A DNA stretch of 64,000 nt from Collinsella sp. TF06-26 (GCF_002232035.1 NZ_NKXR01000005.1:58884-122883), one strand, 5' to 3'. Counted from the first letter of the stretch, positions 1 through 12,746 are shown. A program made the numbers and translations. Notes: generated by a model not told the origin, from the sequence alone.

Positions 1-153
1 CGCGTGCTTGCCGTGACCGCTCTGGGCGACACGTTTGAGAACGCTCGCAACCTTGCCTACGAGGCTTGCGAGAAGATTGATTTTGAGGGCAAGACCCTGC
101 GTCACGACATCGGCCTGCGCGCGCTGCGCGGCCGCGACGCCTGGGATGCCTAA
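1..153 (+). CDS. purD: Phosphoribosylamine-glycine ligase (PurD), C-terminal end only
   Basis: The window opens inside this gene; 50 C-terminal codons remain before a TAA stop. The visible residues (RVLAVTALGDTF near the start, then KIDFEGKTLRHDIGLRAL) match the conserved end of the GAR synthetase ATP-grasp fold, which joins glycine to phosphoribosylamine in the second step of purine synthesis. It fits the other purine genes spread over the window (purE, purF, purM, purN). The catalytic region lies outside the window. The identification rests on these residues only. Confidence 0.8.
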   Translation, partial: RVLAVTALGDTFENARNLAYEACEKIDFEGKTLRHDIGLRALRGRDAWDA

Positions 154-174
154 AATCCGAGAGGAATGAGACGG

Positions 175-870
175 ATGGACGAGAAGAACGAAGAGCTCGT
201 GGACGCGCAGATCGTCGAAGAGGACAGCCGCATGTATGGGCACGCCGAGGGCGAGCCTGGTGGCGAGGTCGCTGACGAGCCGGCGCTGGTGCTGGGCGAC
301 GACGACCCGCACGATGCCGAGCTGCACGAGAAGATTCTTTCGGAGGAGTGCGCCTGGAAGGGCAAGATCCTCGACGTCCACCGTCTTGAGGTTGAGCTGC
401 CCAACGGTCGCCGCAGCGCCCGCGATATCGTTCGCCATCCGGGTGCGGCGGCCGTCGTGGCGCTGACCGAGAGCGGCAAGATCGTACTGGTGCGTCAGTA
501 CCGCACCGCCATCGACCGCGTGACGGTCGAGATTCCCGCCGGCAAGCTCGATCCAGGCGAGGATCCGCTCGATTGCGCCAAGCGCGAACTGCATGAGGAG
601 ACGGGCTTTAGGGCTGGTCGTATTCGCTTTTTGACGTCGATTGTCACGTCCTGCGGTTTTTGCGATGAGATCATCCGCATCTACTTGGCTACCAAGCTCG
701 AGTTTGATGCGCCCAACCCCGATGATGACGAGTTTGTCAACGTGGACCTGGTGCCGCTGCACGAGCTGATCGACGCCGTGCTCGACGGCAAGATCGAAGA
801 CGCCAAGACCGTCGTAGGCGCGCTTGCCTGCGACAGCATCGCGCACCGCTTGGGTGGGGCCGATCTTTAA
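175..870 (+). CDS. NUDIX hydrolase, ADP-ribose pyrophosphatase type
   Basis: Residues 123-145 form a complete NUDIX box: GKLDPGE, then REL, EE and GF in the GX5EX7REUXEEXGU pattern, with the glutamates that bind the catalytic metal. The flanking text (IVLVRQYR, VEIPAGKLDPGED) is that of the ADP-ribose/nucleoside-diphosphate-sugar group of cytosolic pyrophosphatases. An acidic extension of about 50 residues precedes the domain and is longer than in most relatives. The ATG at 166 touches the GAGAGGA ribosome site, so the in-frame ATG at 175, about nine bases downstream, is the better start. The gene follows purD by 21 bases and is probably cotranscribed. The exact substrate cannot be read from the sequence. 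Confidence 0.85.
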   Translation: MDEKNEELVDAQIVEEDSRMYGHAEGEPGGEVADEPALVLGDDDPHDAELHEKILSEECAWKGKILDVHRLEVELPNGRRSARDIVRHPGAAAVVALTESGKIVLVRQYRTAIDRVTVEIPAGKLDPGEDPLDCAKRELHEETGFRAGRIRFLTSIVTSCGFCDEIIRIYLATKLEFDAPNPDDDEFVNVDLVPLHELIDAVLDGKIEDAKTVVGALACDSIAHRLGGADL

Positions 871-909
871 CGAGCGGGGATGATCCCGCAGGTCTGTGTA
901 AGTCAGCGA

Positions 910-1045
910 AAGTGCTCCAATTGAGACAAGGTGGCCTAAAAGAGGAGGGAAGCGTATGGATATACGCGACCGACGATTGAAGGCCAGATTGTCCAAATGG
1001 AGCACTTGCAGCGTCGAGACGAAACGCGGTTTGGTAAAACCGCGT
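910..1045 (+). promoter_or_regulatory. Inverted repeat and hairpin around the first codons of the ABC exporter gene
   Basis: AAGTGCTCCA at 910-919 is repeated as its exact complement at 998-1007, on either side of the strong AGGAGG and ATG at 956. A second hairpin has a perfect 9-bp stem (1024-1032 with 1037-1045) and a GGTA loop, and ends just before an alternative AAGG-ATG start at 1055. No T-run follows, so it is not an intrinsic terminator. It could mask one of the two starts in the mRNA. The regulatory role is inferred. Confidence 0.4.
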
Positions 1046-2827
1046 AAGGTGACTATGTTTAAGAGGTTTCTTTCTTACTACGAGCCCCAGATGGGGCTTT
1101 TTGTTGCTGATACTGTTTGCGCTCTGGTGCTTGCCGCCATTGACCTGGCGTTCCCCATTATCCTGCGCAATTTGACCGGTGGGCTATTTACTCAGGGTCA
1201 GGCTGCCATTATGCAGGCGCTCGGCATGATCGCGGTGGGCTTGGTGTTGATGTATGCCGTCCGCTGCGCCTGCCGCTACTTTGTGAGCTATTGGGGTCAC
1301 GTGATGGGCGCGCGCATGGAGTCCAAGATGCGCGAGGACCTGTTCGACCAGTATGAGCGCTTCAGCTTTGCGTACTTCGACCGCAACAGCTCGGGCGACA
1401 TGATGAGCCGCGTGGTCAACGACCTGTTCGATATCTGCGAGGCGGCGCATCACGTGCCCGAGTGGATCATCATCTGCGGCATCGAGATTATCGGCTCGTT
1501 TGTGATCCTCTTTACCATCGCCCCGGTGCTGGCGCTCGCCATGGCCGTGGTGACGGCGGCGTTTTCGGCCATCATGTTTTGGCAGAACATGCGCATGCGC
1601 GAGGTCTTTAGCGACAACCGCAAAAAGATCAGCGGCATCAATGCGCAGCTGCAGGATTCGCTGGCGGGCATGCGCGTGGTCAAGAGCTTTGCCAATGAGG
1701 AGACCGAGCGCTCTAAGTTCCGCGCCTCCAACAATCGCTATCTTTCGTCCAAGGAGAACATGTATCACGCCATGGGCGTCTATACTGCGACGTATGGCCT
1801 GCTCTCGGGTGTGCTCTATGTGATCGTGGTACTGCTGGGCGGCTGGCTGGTCGCCCAGGGACAGCTGCAGGCGGTCGATATGGCGACCTTTGCACTCTAT
1901 ATTTCGCTGTTCTGCACGCCGCTCGAGACACTCGTCAATTCGGCCGAAACGTATCAGAAGGCCATCGCCGGCTTTAAGCGCATGGACGAGGTACTCTCGA
2001 CCGCGCCGGATATCCAGGACAAGCCGGGCGCCATGGATCTGCAGGTGACCGCCGGCGCCGTGGATTATCACGACGTGTGCTTTAACTACGAGGATGTTGA
2101 GCTGGGCGAGGGCGATGCCGACGAGCGTCCCGTTATCGACCATATGGATCTGTCCATCAAGCCCGGGCAGACCATCGCTTTGGTTGGCCCTTCGGGCGGT
2201 GGCAAGTCCACGACCTGTTCGCTGCTGCCGCGCTTTTACGACGTTGCCGCTGGGTCCATTAGCATCGACGGTCAGGACGTGCGCGATGTGACGCAGCAGA
2301 GCCTGCGCCGCGCTATCGGCCTGGTGCAGCAGGATGTCTACCTGTTTGACGGAACAATCGGCGAGAACATCGCCTACGGCAAGCCGGGCGCTACGGCAGA
2401 AGAGATCGCCGAGGCCGCCCGTCGCGCCAACATCGATGCCTTTATCGAGTCGCTTCCACAGGGCTATGACACGGTCGTGGGCGAGCGCGGCAGCCGTCTT
2501 TCGGGCGGACAGAAACAGCGCGTTGCCATCGCGCGTGTGTTTCTCAAGAACCCCAAGATCCTGATTTTGGACGAGGCGACGAGTGCTTTGGATAACGAGA
2601 GCGAGGAGGCGGTGCAGGAGTCACTCGAAGAGCTGGCACGCGGCCGCACCACGATTATCATCGCCCATCGTCTTTCGACCATTAAGCATGCCGATGAGAT
2701 TGCGACCGTTGAGCATGGTCGCGTTGTGGAGCGTGGCACGCACGAGGAGCTTCTCGCCCGTGGCGGCACCTATGCCCGTTACTATCGAATGCAGTTCGAA
2801 GGTGCGCGTGCGCACGAGCTCGACTGA
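956..2827 (+). CDS. ABC exporter, fused transmembrane and ATP-binding domains (MsbA/LmrA type)
   Basis: A half-transporter with an N-terminal six-helix type I exporter domain (about residues 40-350) and a C-terminal nucleotide-binding domain. Walker A GPSGGGKST lies at about 411-418, the signature LSGGQKQR follows, then Walker B ILILDEATSALD and an H-loop in IIIAHRLST. Such proteins usually act as homodimers that export lipids, drugs or peptides; the substrate is unknown. The ATG at 956 has a very good AGGAGG site, but the first 33 residues are basic and unlike a transporter N-terminus. The usual family start, MFKRFLSYY, is at 1055 and has its own weak AAGG site. Either start is possible. A hypothetical membrane protein follows after 19 bases. 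Confidence 0.88.
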   Translation: MDIRDRRLKARLSKWSTCSVETKRGLVKPRKVTMFKRFLSYYEPQMGLFVADTVCALVLAAIDLAFPIILRNLTGGLFTQGQAAIMQALGMIAVGLVLMYAVRCACRYFVSYWGHVMGARMESKMREDLFDQYERFSFAYFDRNSSGDMMSRVVNDLFDICEAAHHVPEWIIICGIEIIGSFVILFTIAPVLALAMAVVTAAFSAIMFWQNMRMREVFSDNRKKISGINAQLQDSLAGMRVVKSFANEETERSKFRASNNRYLSSKENMYHAMGVYTATYGLLSGVLYVIVVLLGGWLVAQGQLQAVDMATFALYISLFCTPLETLVNSAETYQKAIAGFKRMDEVLSTAPDIQDKPGAMDLQVTAGAVDYHDVCFNYEDVELGEGDADERPVIDHMDLSIKPGQTIALVGPSGGGKSTTCSLLPRFYDVAAGSISIDGQDVRDVTQQSLRRAIGLVQQDVYLFDGTIGENIAYGKPGATAEEIAEAARRANIDAFIESLPQGYDTVVGERGSRLSGGQKQRVAIARVFLKNPKILILDEATSALDNESEEAVQESLEELARGRTTIIIAHRLSTIKHADEIATVEHGRVVERGTHEELLARGGTYARYYRMQFEGARAHELD

Positions 2828-2846
2828 TTGATATGACAGGAAGTTT

Positions 2847-3812
2847 ATGGCTGACAAGAACCCTTTGACTCCGGAAGAAGTGACGGAGTTATTCTCCGAA
2901 ATCGATGCATCCGGCGTCTTGGATCCCACGCTTGCCAAAAAGCGAACCGAGCGCATGCGTGAGAAGGAGGCTGCGGCCAAGCGCGGTGACAAAGCGGCGC
3001 TAGCGCAGCTGCGCAGCGAGGACCGCGCGAGCCAGGCAAAACATATCGACCCGCTGTCCGAGGACGATCCTTCGGGCTCGCAGGTGAGCCATACCATTAC
3101 GAAGACCGCGATGGCCGTAGTCATTGGTATTTTGGTACTGATCGTGGGCATGCAGATTGGCTACGGCGTGATGCGTCGTCTGAACACCGCCAACCTGTCC
3201 GAGAGCGTTTCGGTGGATACCGTTTCGACGGCGCTGAAGGACGGCCTTGAGTGGGGCAACGGCTTTACGCAGTTCCCACTCGACTTTACCGTCGATGAAG
3301 CCGATGAGCGCACGGGCACGGTTGAGGTGACGGTGTTGGACACGTCGTCTGCCAATGAGCTCGAGCTGCTGTCCAACGGGCAGATCCAGGCCGCGGCGCT
3401 TGCGACCAACGCCCTGCTCAACGACAAGATTGACCGCGTGGTGTATAACGTTCACGCCTATATCGACGAGGATAGCAACATTCAGCACGATTCCTTTTTC
3501 GGCATGTTCCCCGCGCGGGGTCATCAGAGCGCCATTTTGACGTTTGTGTGGACCAAGAGCTCATCCAACGCCACGAGTATCGACTGGAAGATGCGCATCG
3601 TAAGCATGGACGACACCATTGCCGAGCGCATTCAAAAACAGGTGAACTCGGTTTCGTCGCTGATCGAGGACCCGGTGGTGGGCCAGACCAAGATTGACGA
3701 GGAAAAGGCCGAACGTGACCTGGAGCATCGTCTGCATGGCCGCGAGATTTTCCGCGGCGGCAAGCCCGACCGAACGCCGTCCGATCTGCTGGAACAGGAC
3801 AAGCAAAAGTAA
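2847..3812 (+). CDS. Hypothetical single-pass membrane protein
   Basis: 321 residues. A charged, mostly helical cytoplasmic segment (about 1-85) is followed by one clear membrane helix (about 90-112, TAMAVVIGILVLIVGMQIGYG) and an extracellular domain of about 200 residues with mixed alpha/beta character. There are no cysteines for metal binding and no enzyme motif I recognise. The C-terminus is strongly charged. It starts 19 bases after the ABC exporter with an AGGAAG site and is probably in the same operon, so it could be an accessory protein of that exporter. A terminator-like hairpin follows before carA. Confidence 0.75.
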   Translation: MADKNPLTPEEVTELFSEIDASGVLDPTLAKKRTERMREKEAAAKRGDKAALAQLRSEDRASQAKHIDPLSEDDPSGSQVSHTITKTAMAVVIGILVLIVGMQIGYGVMRRLNTANLSESVSVDTVSTALKDGLEWGNGFTQFPLDFTVDEADERTGTVEVTVLDTSSANELELLSNGQIQAAALATNALLNDKIDRVVYNVHAYIDEDSNIQHDSFFGMFPARGHQSAILTFVWTKSSSNATSIDWKMRIVSMDDTIAERIQKQVNSVSSLIEDPVVGQTKIDEEKAERDLEHRLHGREIFRGGKPDRTPSDLLEQDKQK

Positions 3813-3822
3813 GAGGCCATTA

Positions 3823-3858
3823 TCCCGCGTGAGTCACAAGCCCCGCGGGATGATTTTT
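3823..3858 (+). terminator. Candidate intrinsic terminator before carA
   Basis: TCCCGCG (3823-3829) pairs with CGCGGGA (3844-3850), followed by TGATTTTT. The 14-base loop is long, so efficiency is uncertain. It separates the exporter operon from the AT-rich stretch (about 3860-3960) that probably carries the carAB promoter; TACAAT at 3955-3960 is a possible -10 box. Confidence 0.45.
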
Positions 3859-3989
3859 AATCCCCGTCCCAGAAAAATCATTATGCATAGAAAGTCATAA
3901 TTATCATTTCGTAAACATTTCGATGAAATTAACGCCATGAGGCATGCTTGCGGTTACAATACCGCGAGGCCTAACTACACACCTTTAAG

Positions 3990-4014
3990 CCGGTCCTGTG
4001 AGACCGGGAAGGAG
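3990..4014 (+). promoter_or_regulatory. PyrR-binding-type RNA loop overlapping the carA ribosome binding site
   Basis: CCGGTC (3990-3995) pairs with GACCGG (4002-4007) around the loop CTGTGA, and AAGGAG (4009-4014) follows directly. The strand GGTCCTGTGAGACC fits the PyrR recognition consensus ARUCCNGNGAGGYU except at three positions. In Mycobacterium and related actinobacteria PyrR binds such a loop next to the ribosome site and represses translation when UMP or UTP is plentiful. The hairpin is seen directly; PyrR control of carAB is inferred from the family pattern. Confidence 0.7.
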
Positions 4015-4018
4015 AATT

Positions 4019-5458
4019 ATGGCGAACAACCATACCGCGGGCGCTGCCGCCCGCACCTTCGCGCCCAGCGAGCTTTGCCAGCGTATGCTGGCCAAAACCA
4101 GCAAGGGTACCTGCGGTCCCTGTATCCTGTATCTTGAGGATGGGACCATTTTTTATGGACGTGCATGCGGCGCCGAGGGCACCGCGACCGGCGAAGTCTG
4201 CTTCAACACCTCGCTTGAGGGCTACTTTGAGGTCATGACCGACCCGAGTTATGCCGGCCAAATTGTAACCATGACCTATCCGCAGATCGGCAATTACGGT
4301 ATCGACGAGACCGATGTCCAGTCGGCCTTCCCCGGCGACGCCGTGCGCCCTGCGAGCGCTCCGGCTATGCGCGGCATGATCGTTCGCGACATGTGCGCCA
4401 CGCCTTCTAACTGGCGCTCGGCCGTCAGCGTGCCGGAGTACCTGCGCGCTCACGGCATCGTCGCTATCGAGGGTGTCGACACCCGCGCTCTGGTGCGCCA
4501 TCTGCGCGACAATGGTTCCAAGATGGGCATTATCTCGACAGAGATCTTCGACGTCGACGAGCTCGCCGAGCGTCTGGACGCAGCGCCCACGCTGGTGGGC
4601 GAGAACCTGGTCAAGACCGTGAGCTGTCCCGCGCCTCACGAGTTTGTGGCCGCCGACCTGCCTGCCACGCATGGCTTTGCGCTTGCGGCTGCCGCTCCTG
4701 CCCGTCACAAAGTGGTCGCCTACGACTGCGGTGTGAAGCGCGGTATTCTGGAGGGCCTGGTCCGTGCCGGCTGCGACCTCACCGTCGTGCCGTGGGATAC
4801 GCCCGCCCAGCAGGTGCTCGACATGAATCCTGATGGCGTCTTTTTGTCCAACGGCCCCGGCGACCCCGATGCCGTGGTGGAGACCTACGAGCAGGTGCAG
4901 CAGCTGATCGGCAAGGTGCCGGTCTTTGGTATTTGCCTGGGTCACCAGATGATCAGCTTGGCCTGCGGCGCCCAAATGGAAAAGCTTAAATTCGGTCACC
5001 GTGGCGGTAACCAGCCGGTTATGAATCTGGTGAGCCGTCGCGTGGAGATCACCGCGCAAAACCACGGCTTTGGCCTGCTGTTCCCCAGTCTGGGCAAACT
5101 GATTCCGGAGCTTTCCGGCGGCGAAACCGAGCATGCGGCCGATGGCGACCTGCGCGCCTGGGTGCGTCGCGGCGTCGCGCCGGTCGTGATGAACGAGCGC
5201 TTTGGTCGCATTCGCCTGACACATGTGAACCTCAACGACGGCACCGCCGAGGGCATCCAGCTGCTCGACGCCCCGTGTTTCTCGGTCCAGTACCACCCCG
5301 AGGCTTCGCCCGGCCCCACCGATGCCCACTATCTCTTTACCGCCTTTACGCGACTCATGGACGGCGAGGAGAACTACCTGGACATCGACACCGCGAAGGA
5401 CCGCCTCGCCGGCTGGAATTTCGCCGAGTCCGAGAACGCTGCGACCGAGGAGAACTAA
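4019..5458 (+). CDS. carA: Carbamoyl-phosphate synthase small (glutaminase) subunit
   Basis: Hydrolyses glutamine and passes ammonia to CarB for carbamoyl phosphate, the shared precursor of pyrimidines and arginine. The CarA-specific N-domain is clear ([14 protein letters not shown], then [20 protein letters not shown]). The class I amidotransferase carries nucleophile Cys306 in GICLGHQ and the His-Glu pair in YHPEASPGP. At 479 residues it is about 100 longer than usual: there is an N-terminal extension of about 35 residues, and about 35 extra residues between NHGF and [10 protein letters not shown]. The ATG at 4019 is chosen because AAGGAG is five bases upstream; the upstream in-frame start at 3998 falls inside the PyrR-type hairpin. 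One base separates its stop from the carB start. Confidence 0.96.
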   Translation: MANNHTAGAAARTFAPSELCQRMLAKTSKGTCGPCILYLEDGTIFYGRACGAEGTATGEVCFNTSLEGYFEVMTDPSYAGQIVTMTYPQIGNYGIDETDVQSAFPGDAVRPASAPAMRGMIVRDMCATPSNWRSAVSVPEYLRAHGIVAIEGVDTRALVRHLRDNGSKMGIISTEIFDVDELAERLDAAPTLVGENLVKTVSCPAPHEFVAADLPATHGFALAAAAPARHKVVAYDCGVKRGILEGLVRAGCDLTVVPWDTPAQQVLDMNPDGVFLSNGPGDPDAVVETYEQVQQLIGKVPVFGICLGHQMISLACGAQMEKLKFGHRGGNQPVMNLVSRRVEITAQNHGFGLLFPSLGKLIPELSGGETEHAADGDLRAWVRRGVAPVVMNERFGRIRLTHVNLNDGTAEGIQLLDAPCFSVQYHPEASPGPTDAHYLFTAFTRLMDGEENYLDIDTAKDRLAGWNFAESENAATEEN

Positions 5459-5459
5459 C

Positions 5460-8774
<3,315 letters not shown>

Positions 8775-8786
8775 ATTGAGCTGTCC

Positions 8787-8875
8787 GGCCGGGGCGGAGG
8801 GGGCTGAGTTTCCCCCTTCGCTCCGGCTGCAAGCAGAGTCGCTCAGTGGGAAACTCAGCCCCCTCCGCCCCGGCC
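8787..8875. repeat. Perfect 28-bp inverted repeat after carB
   Basis: The arms at 8787-8814 and 8848-8875 are exact complements, rich in G and C, around a 33-base loop. No T-run follows, so it is not a classic terminator, though a hairpin this stable would still affect transcript ends. It is the first of several unrelated palindromes in the gene-free stretch 8775-9551. Confidence 0.8.
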
Positions 8876-8886
8876 TGCGGTGACTT

Positions 8887-8999
8887 GGCTGCACCGTGTG
8901 CTGCCGAAGGGGCTTTGTGCGATGACTAGGGCTGAATATAAAATGAGTGAGGGCGCCGTCGTTCATTCGAACGAAGGCGCCCGCACTAATATTTCAGCC
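8887..8999. repeat. Repeat family A, partial copy, with GGGCGCC hairpin
   Basis: Bases 8887-8938 are repeated at 20252-20303 with one mismatch, and the similarity continues with small gaps into the hairpin at 8951-8982 (14-bp arms, 13 paired, ATTC loop). Outer arms GGCTGAATAT (from 8930) and ATATTTCAGCC (to 8999) enclose the hairpin. Unlike the second copy, this one lacks the left arm of the large palindrome. Confidence 0.7.
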
Positions 9000-9160
9000 A
9001 ACGTACGTCATAGCAATCCCCGGTAGGTCGCAGGCGCTTCGCGGGCGGGCCGGGCTTTATCTGAACGACTTTGCGAAGCAACCGGAGTGAAGATAAAGCC
9101 TGTCCCGCCCGCAAAGCACCCCTCGACCTACCGGGGATTGCTATGACGTACGTTGGCTGA
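8994..9160. repeat. 167-bp palindromic element, repeat family B
   Basis: Arms 8994-9030 and 9124-9160 are perfect 37-bp complements. Inside them a second, imperfect pair (GCGGGCGGG... and ...CCCGCCCGC, with CTTTATCT and AGATAAAG) continues the stem, so the whole element folds on itself. It encodes nothing. The right arm plus flank (9124-9175) recurs in inverted orientation at 25355-25406 with four mismatches in 52. Confidence 0.8.
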
Positions 9161-9193
9161 TTTGGGTTGGAATGAAAGGTTTGCGGAGGGTTG

Positions 9194-9397
9194 TGGACAG
9201 TTAGTTCAGATACGTATTTTTTTGGCCGTGCTTCTTGGCGCTAATAGAGTGGTTTGAAGTCACTTTGAGCCCCATGACAACCTTTCTCCCCCTTATATGA
9301 GCGTCTCCACCGGTTCAGAAAGTCAAATTCAGCCCAATCGGGCTCAGGTCGGCCTTTACACACCCTCTGAAAAATACGTATCTGAACTAACTGTCCA
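9194..9397. repeat. 204-bp element with perfect 28-bp terminal inverted repeats (MITE-like)
   Basis: The arm at 9194-9221 is the exact complement of 9370-9397. The 148 bases between hold no plausible gene. Perfect long terminal repeats around a short non-coding core resemble a non-autonomous mobile element. No target-site duplication is visible at the borders, so a mobile origin is only inferred. Confidence 0.55.
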
Positions 9398-9422
9398 GCG
9401 ACATTCTCGATCAACAGCAAAA

Positions 9423-9456
9423 GGCCTCCTGGCGAATGAAAATTCGCCAGGAGGCC
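9423..9456 (-). terminator. Intrinsic terminator of the beta-glucoside operon (distal)
   Basis: Perfect 15-bp stem (9423-9437 with 9442-9456), four-base loop, and TTTT on the minus strand. It lies about 95 bases past the stop of the ROK kinase gene. Confidence 0.75.
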
Positions 9457-9469
9457 CCTTACAAAACGT

Positions 9470-9501
9470 GGGCTCCTTCGTTCGAATGAACGAAGGAGCC
9501 C
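9470..9501 (-). terminator. Intrinsic terminator of the beta-glucoside operon (proximal)
   Basis: Perfect 14-bp stem (9470-9483 with 9488-9501), loop GAAT, then ACGTTTTG on the minus strand. It is about 50 bases past the kinase stop and forms a tandem pair with the hairpin at 9423-9456. Its stem resembles the GGGCGCC hairpins at 8951 and 20315. Confidence 0.75.
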
Positions 9502-9551
9502 ATACTCTTTTTTTAGGACAGGAGGCCGCGAGTCGGGCCACCAGCCGCCAA

Positions 9552-10460
9552 TCAATCGCACTCGCCAAGCGAGCGGCGCAGCGTGCGCACAGCGCCAAGC
9601 AAATTGGCATCGTTGCCGTTCTGTGCTGGCTTGATGCAGGGCCTCGGTATGATGGGAAGAACGTGAGCCTGATCCATCATGCGCTCAAATGCCTCAAACA
9701 GCTCGGGACGGGCGCTGATTCCGCCGCCGACCACGATGACCTCAGGGTCGATGACCGACTGCAACCCCATCAGCATGTTGTCGAAGACCAACGCGTATGC
9801 ATCCAGACCGCGACGAGCGTCCTCATCCCCCTCTTCAATCCAAGAGAAAATCCGATATCCGTCGATATCATCGGTCGGATCAATCCCCTTCGCCGCACAC
9901 ACCTGGTCTCGGAGCGCCCGCCAGCTGGTGACATCACCGTACACCGACCCAAAGGTCACGGGCTTGCGCACATCGTTGCTCACAAAGCACACGGTGCCGG
10001 CGAGATTGTGCGCGCCTCGCAAGATGTGACCGTCAACAACGATGGCACCGCCGAGACCCGTACCGATCACCACCATCAACCCCAGGGAGACCCCCTTCAG
10101 CGCGCCGACGGCATATTCTCCCAGTGCCGCGCACATCGCATCGTTCTCGATGGTTACGGGAAGCCCCGTGCTCTCGCGCAAGATGCGACCGAGCGGATAT
10201 CCGTCCAAACAGTGAAGGGCGCCGCCTCCCCCAACCACGCCATCGGAATCGCCTTCGGAAAAGACTCCGGGCATACTTATTCCCACACCCCTCACCCGGG
10301 CGCGATGGGGCTCGATCACCGAGCGGAACGTTTCGATAACCTGGTCGGCGGGCGAGGTGCATGTTGGGATACTTCCGTGCTCCTCAATGTGGTAGTCGGC
10401 GTTCACCACCGCCCATTTCACCTGAGTGCCGCCCGCATCTATACCGAAATAGCAGTCCAT
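9552..10460 (-). CDS. ROK family sugar kinase (glucokinase or beta-glucoside kinase type)
   Basis: 302 residues. The N-terminal phosphate loop GIDAGGTQVKWAVV, the catalytic Asp in ENDAMCAALGE, GTGLGGAIVVDG and IVVGGGIS define the ROK fold. The Cys-rich zinc motif CxCGxxGCxE found in glucokinases is absent, as in some beta-glucoside kinases. As the last gene of a PTS/6-phospho-beta-glucosidase operon it probably phosphorylates the free sugar released by the glucosidase, or an unphosphorylated disaccharide. It begins 24 bases after the glycosidase stop, and two terminators follow. Confidence 0.85.
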   Translation of the reverse strand: MDCYFGIDAGGTQVKWAVVNADYHIEEHGSIPTCTSPADQVIETFRSVIEPHRARVRGVGISMPGVFSEGDSDGVVGGGGALHCLDGYPLGRILRESTGLPVTIENDAMCAALGEYAVGALKGVSLGLMVVIGTGLGGAIVVDGHILRGAHNLAGTVCFVSNDVRKPVTFGSVYGDVTSWRALRDQVCAAKGIDPTDDIDGYRIFSWIEEGDEDARRGLDAYALVFDNMLMGLQSVIDPEVIVVGGGISARPELFEAFERMMDQAHVLPIIPRPCIKPAQNGNDANLLGAVRTLRRSLGECD

Positions 10461-10484
10461 AATCTTATCCCCTGTCCCATAGGG

Positions 10485-12053
<1,569 letters not shown>

Positions 12054-12057
12054 TCAG

Positions 12058-12399
12058 TTAGGCGCTTGCACCCATGCGTTGATAGACCGTGATGAAGCGC
12101 TCGGCAAGGATACGGAAGCCCTCAGCGCTCATGAGCTGATCCTCCGCATGCAGCAAGATGATGCGAAACGGCAGCTCCTCGCCGCTGGCCTCTTGCTGAA
12201 GCAGTTTCATGTGAGCGTCGTGGCCTGCGTTGAACACCACGTTGCCCTCGTCGATAAGTTTCCGGGCGGCCTCAAAATCACCATTCTCGGCACAGGTTAT
12301 CGCTTCGAGGTAGCAGCTGCGCGCGCTCCCCACCTGAGCGACGATAGAGAAGCACGTCATTTCAAACTGATCGATCGCTTCTTGTTTGATCTCTGACAT
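12058..12399 (-). CDS. PTS lactose/cellobiose family IIA component
   Basis: 113 residues, all helical, typical length of the family. His84 in LLHAEDQLM is the phosphorylated histidine; the following Asp belongs to the conserved trimer core. It passes phosphate from HPr to the IIB protein encoded two bases upstream. The specificity within the family (cellobiose, chitobiose, lactose) cannot be read from IIA alone. The neighbouring glucosidases and ChbG-like deacetylase favour a beta-glucoside or chitobiose. Confidence 0.92.
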   Translation of the reverse strand: MSEIKQEAIDQFEMTCFSIVAQVGSARSCYLEAITCAENGDFEAARKLIDEGNVVFNAGHDAHMKLLQQEASGEELPFRIILLHAEDQLMSAEGFRILAERFITVYQRMGASA

Positions 12400-12401
12400 G
12401 G

Positions 12402-12698
12402 CTATGCCCCCAGCAACTTTCGAGCCTGTTTGAGCACGGCCTCGCCGTTCATTGTCCCATACGCTGTCATATCAATCGGCTCCACCGGACAGTTCACTTG
12501 ATTCTTCACCTTGTTGAGTTCAAAGCGAACCTGCGGTCCCAGCAGGATAACGTCGCTATCCGCATATTCCGCCGCTTGGTTGACAGGGTGCGCCTCGATG
12601 GTGCACACGAAACCGTCTTTTTCAGCCGCCTGTTGCATGCGCTGTACCAGCATGCTCGTCGAAGCGCCCGCGGCGCACATAAGTACGATATGTTTCAT
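12402..12698 (-). CDS. PTS lactose/cellobiose family IIB component
   Basis: 98 residues with phosphocysteine Cys8 in the N-terminal loop MCAAGASTSM. The fold and length match stand-alone cellobiose/chitobiose IIB proteins. It receives phosphate from IIA and passes it to the sugar bound by IIC. It starts 48 bases after the IIC stop and ends two bases before the IIA start, so the three are cotranscribed. Confidence 0.93.
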   Translation of the reverse strand: MKHIVLMCAAGASTSMLVQRMQQAAEKDGFVCTIEAHPVNQAAEYADSDVILLGPQVRFELNKVKNQVNCPVEPIDMTAYGTMNGEAVLKQARKLLGA

Positions 12699-12746
12699 CC
12701 TACGCTCCCAACCTCATGGAAAATGATGGTGTGAATATGAAAATCC

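Noticed and set aside
5322..5459. Upstream extension of carB into carA
   Set aside because: The extra residues are an out-of-frame reading of carA with Arg/Thr-rich text. The family N-terminus and a ribosome site are at 5460.
8775..9551. CRISPR array among the many repeats
   Set aside because: The repeats are inverted, of different families, and not regularly spaced; there are no cas genes in the window.
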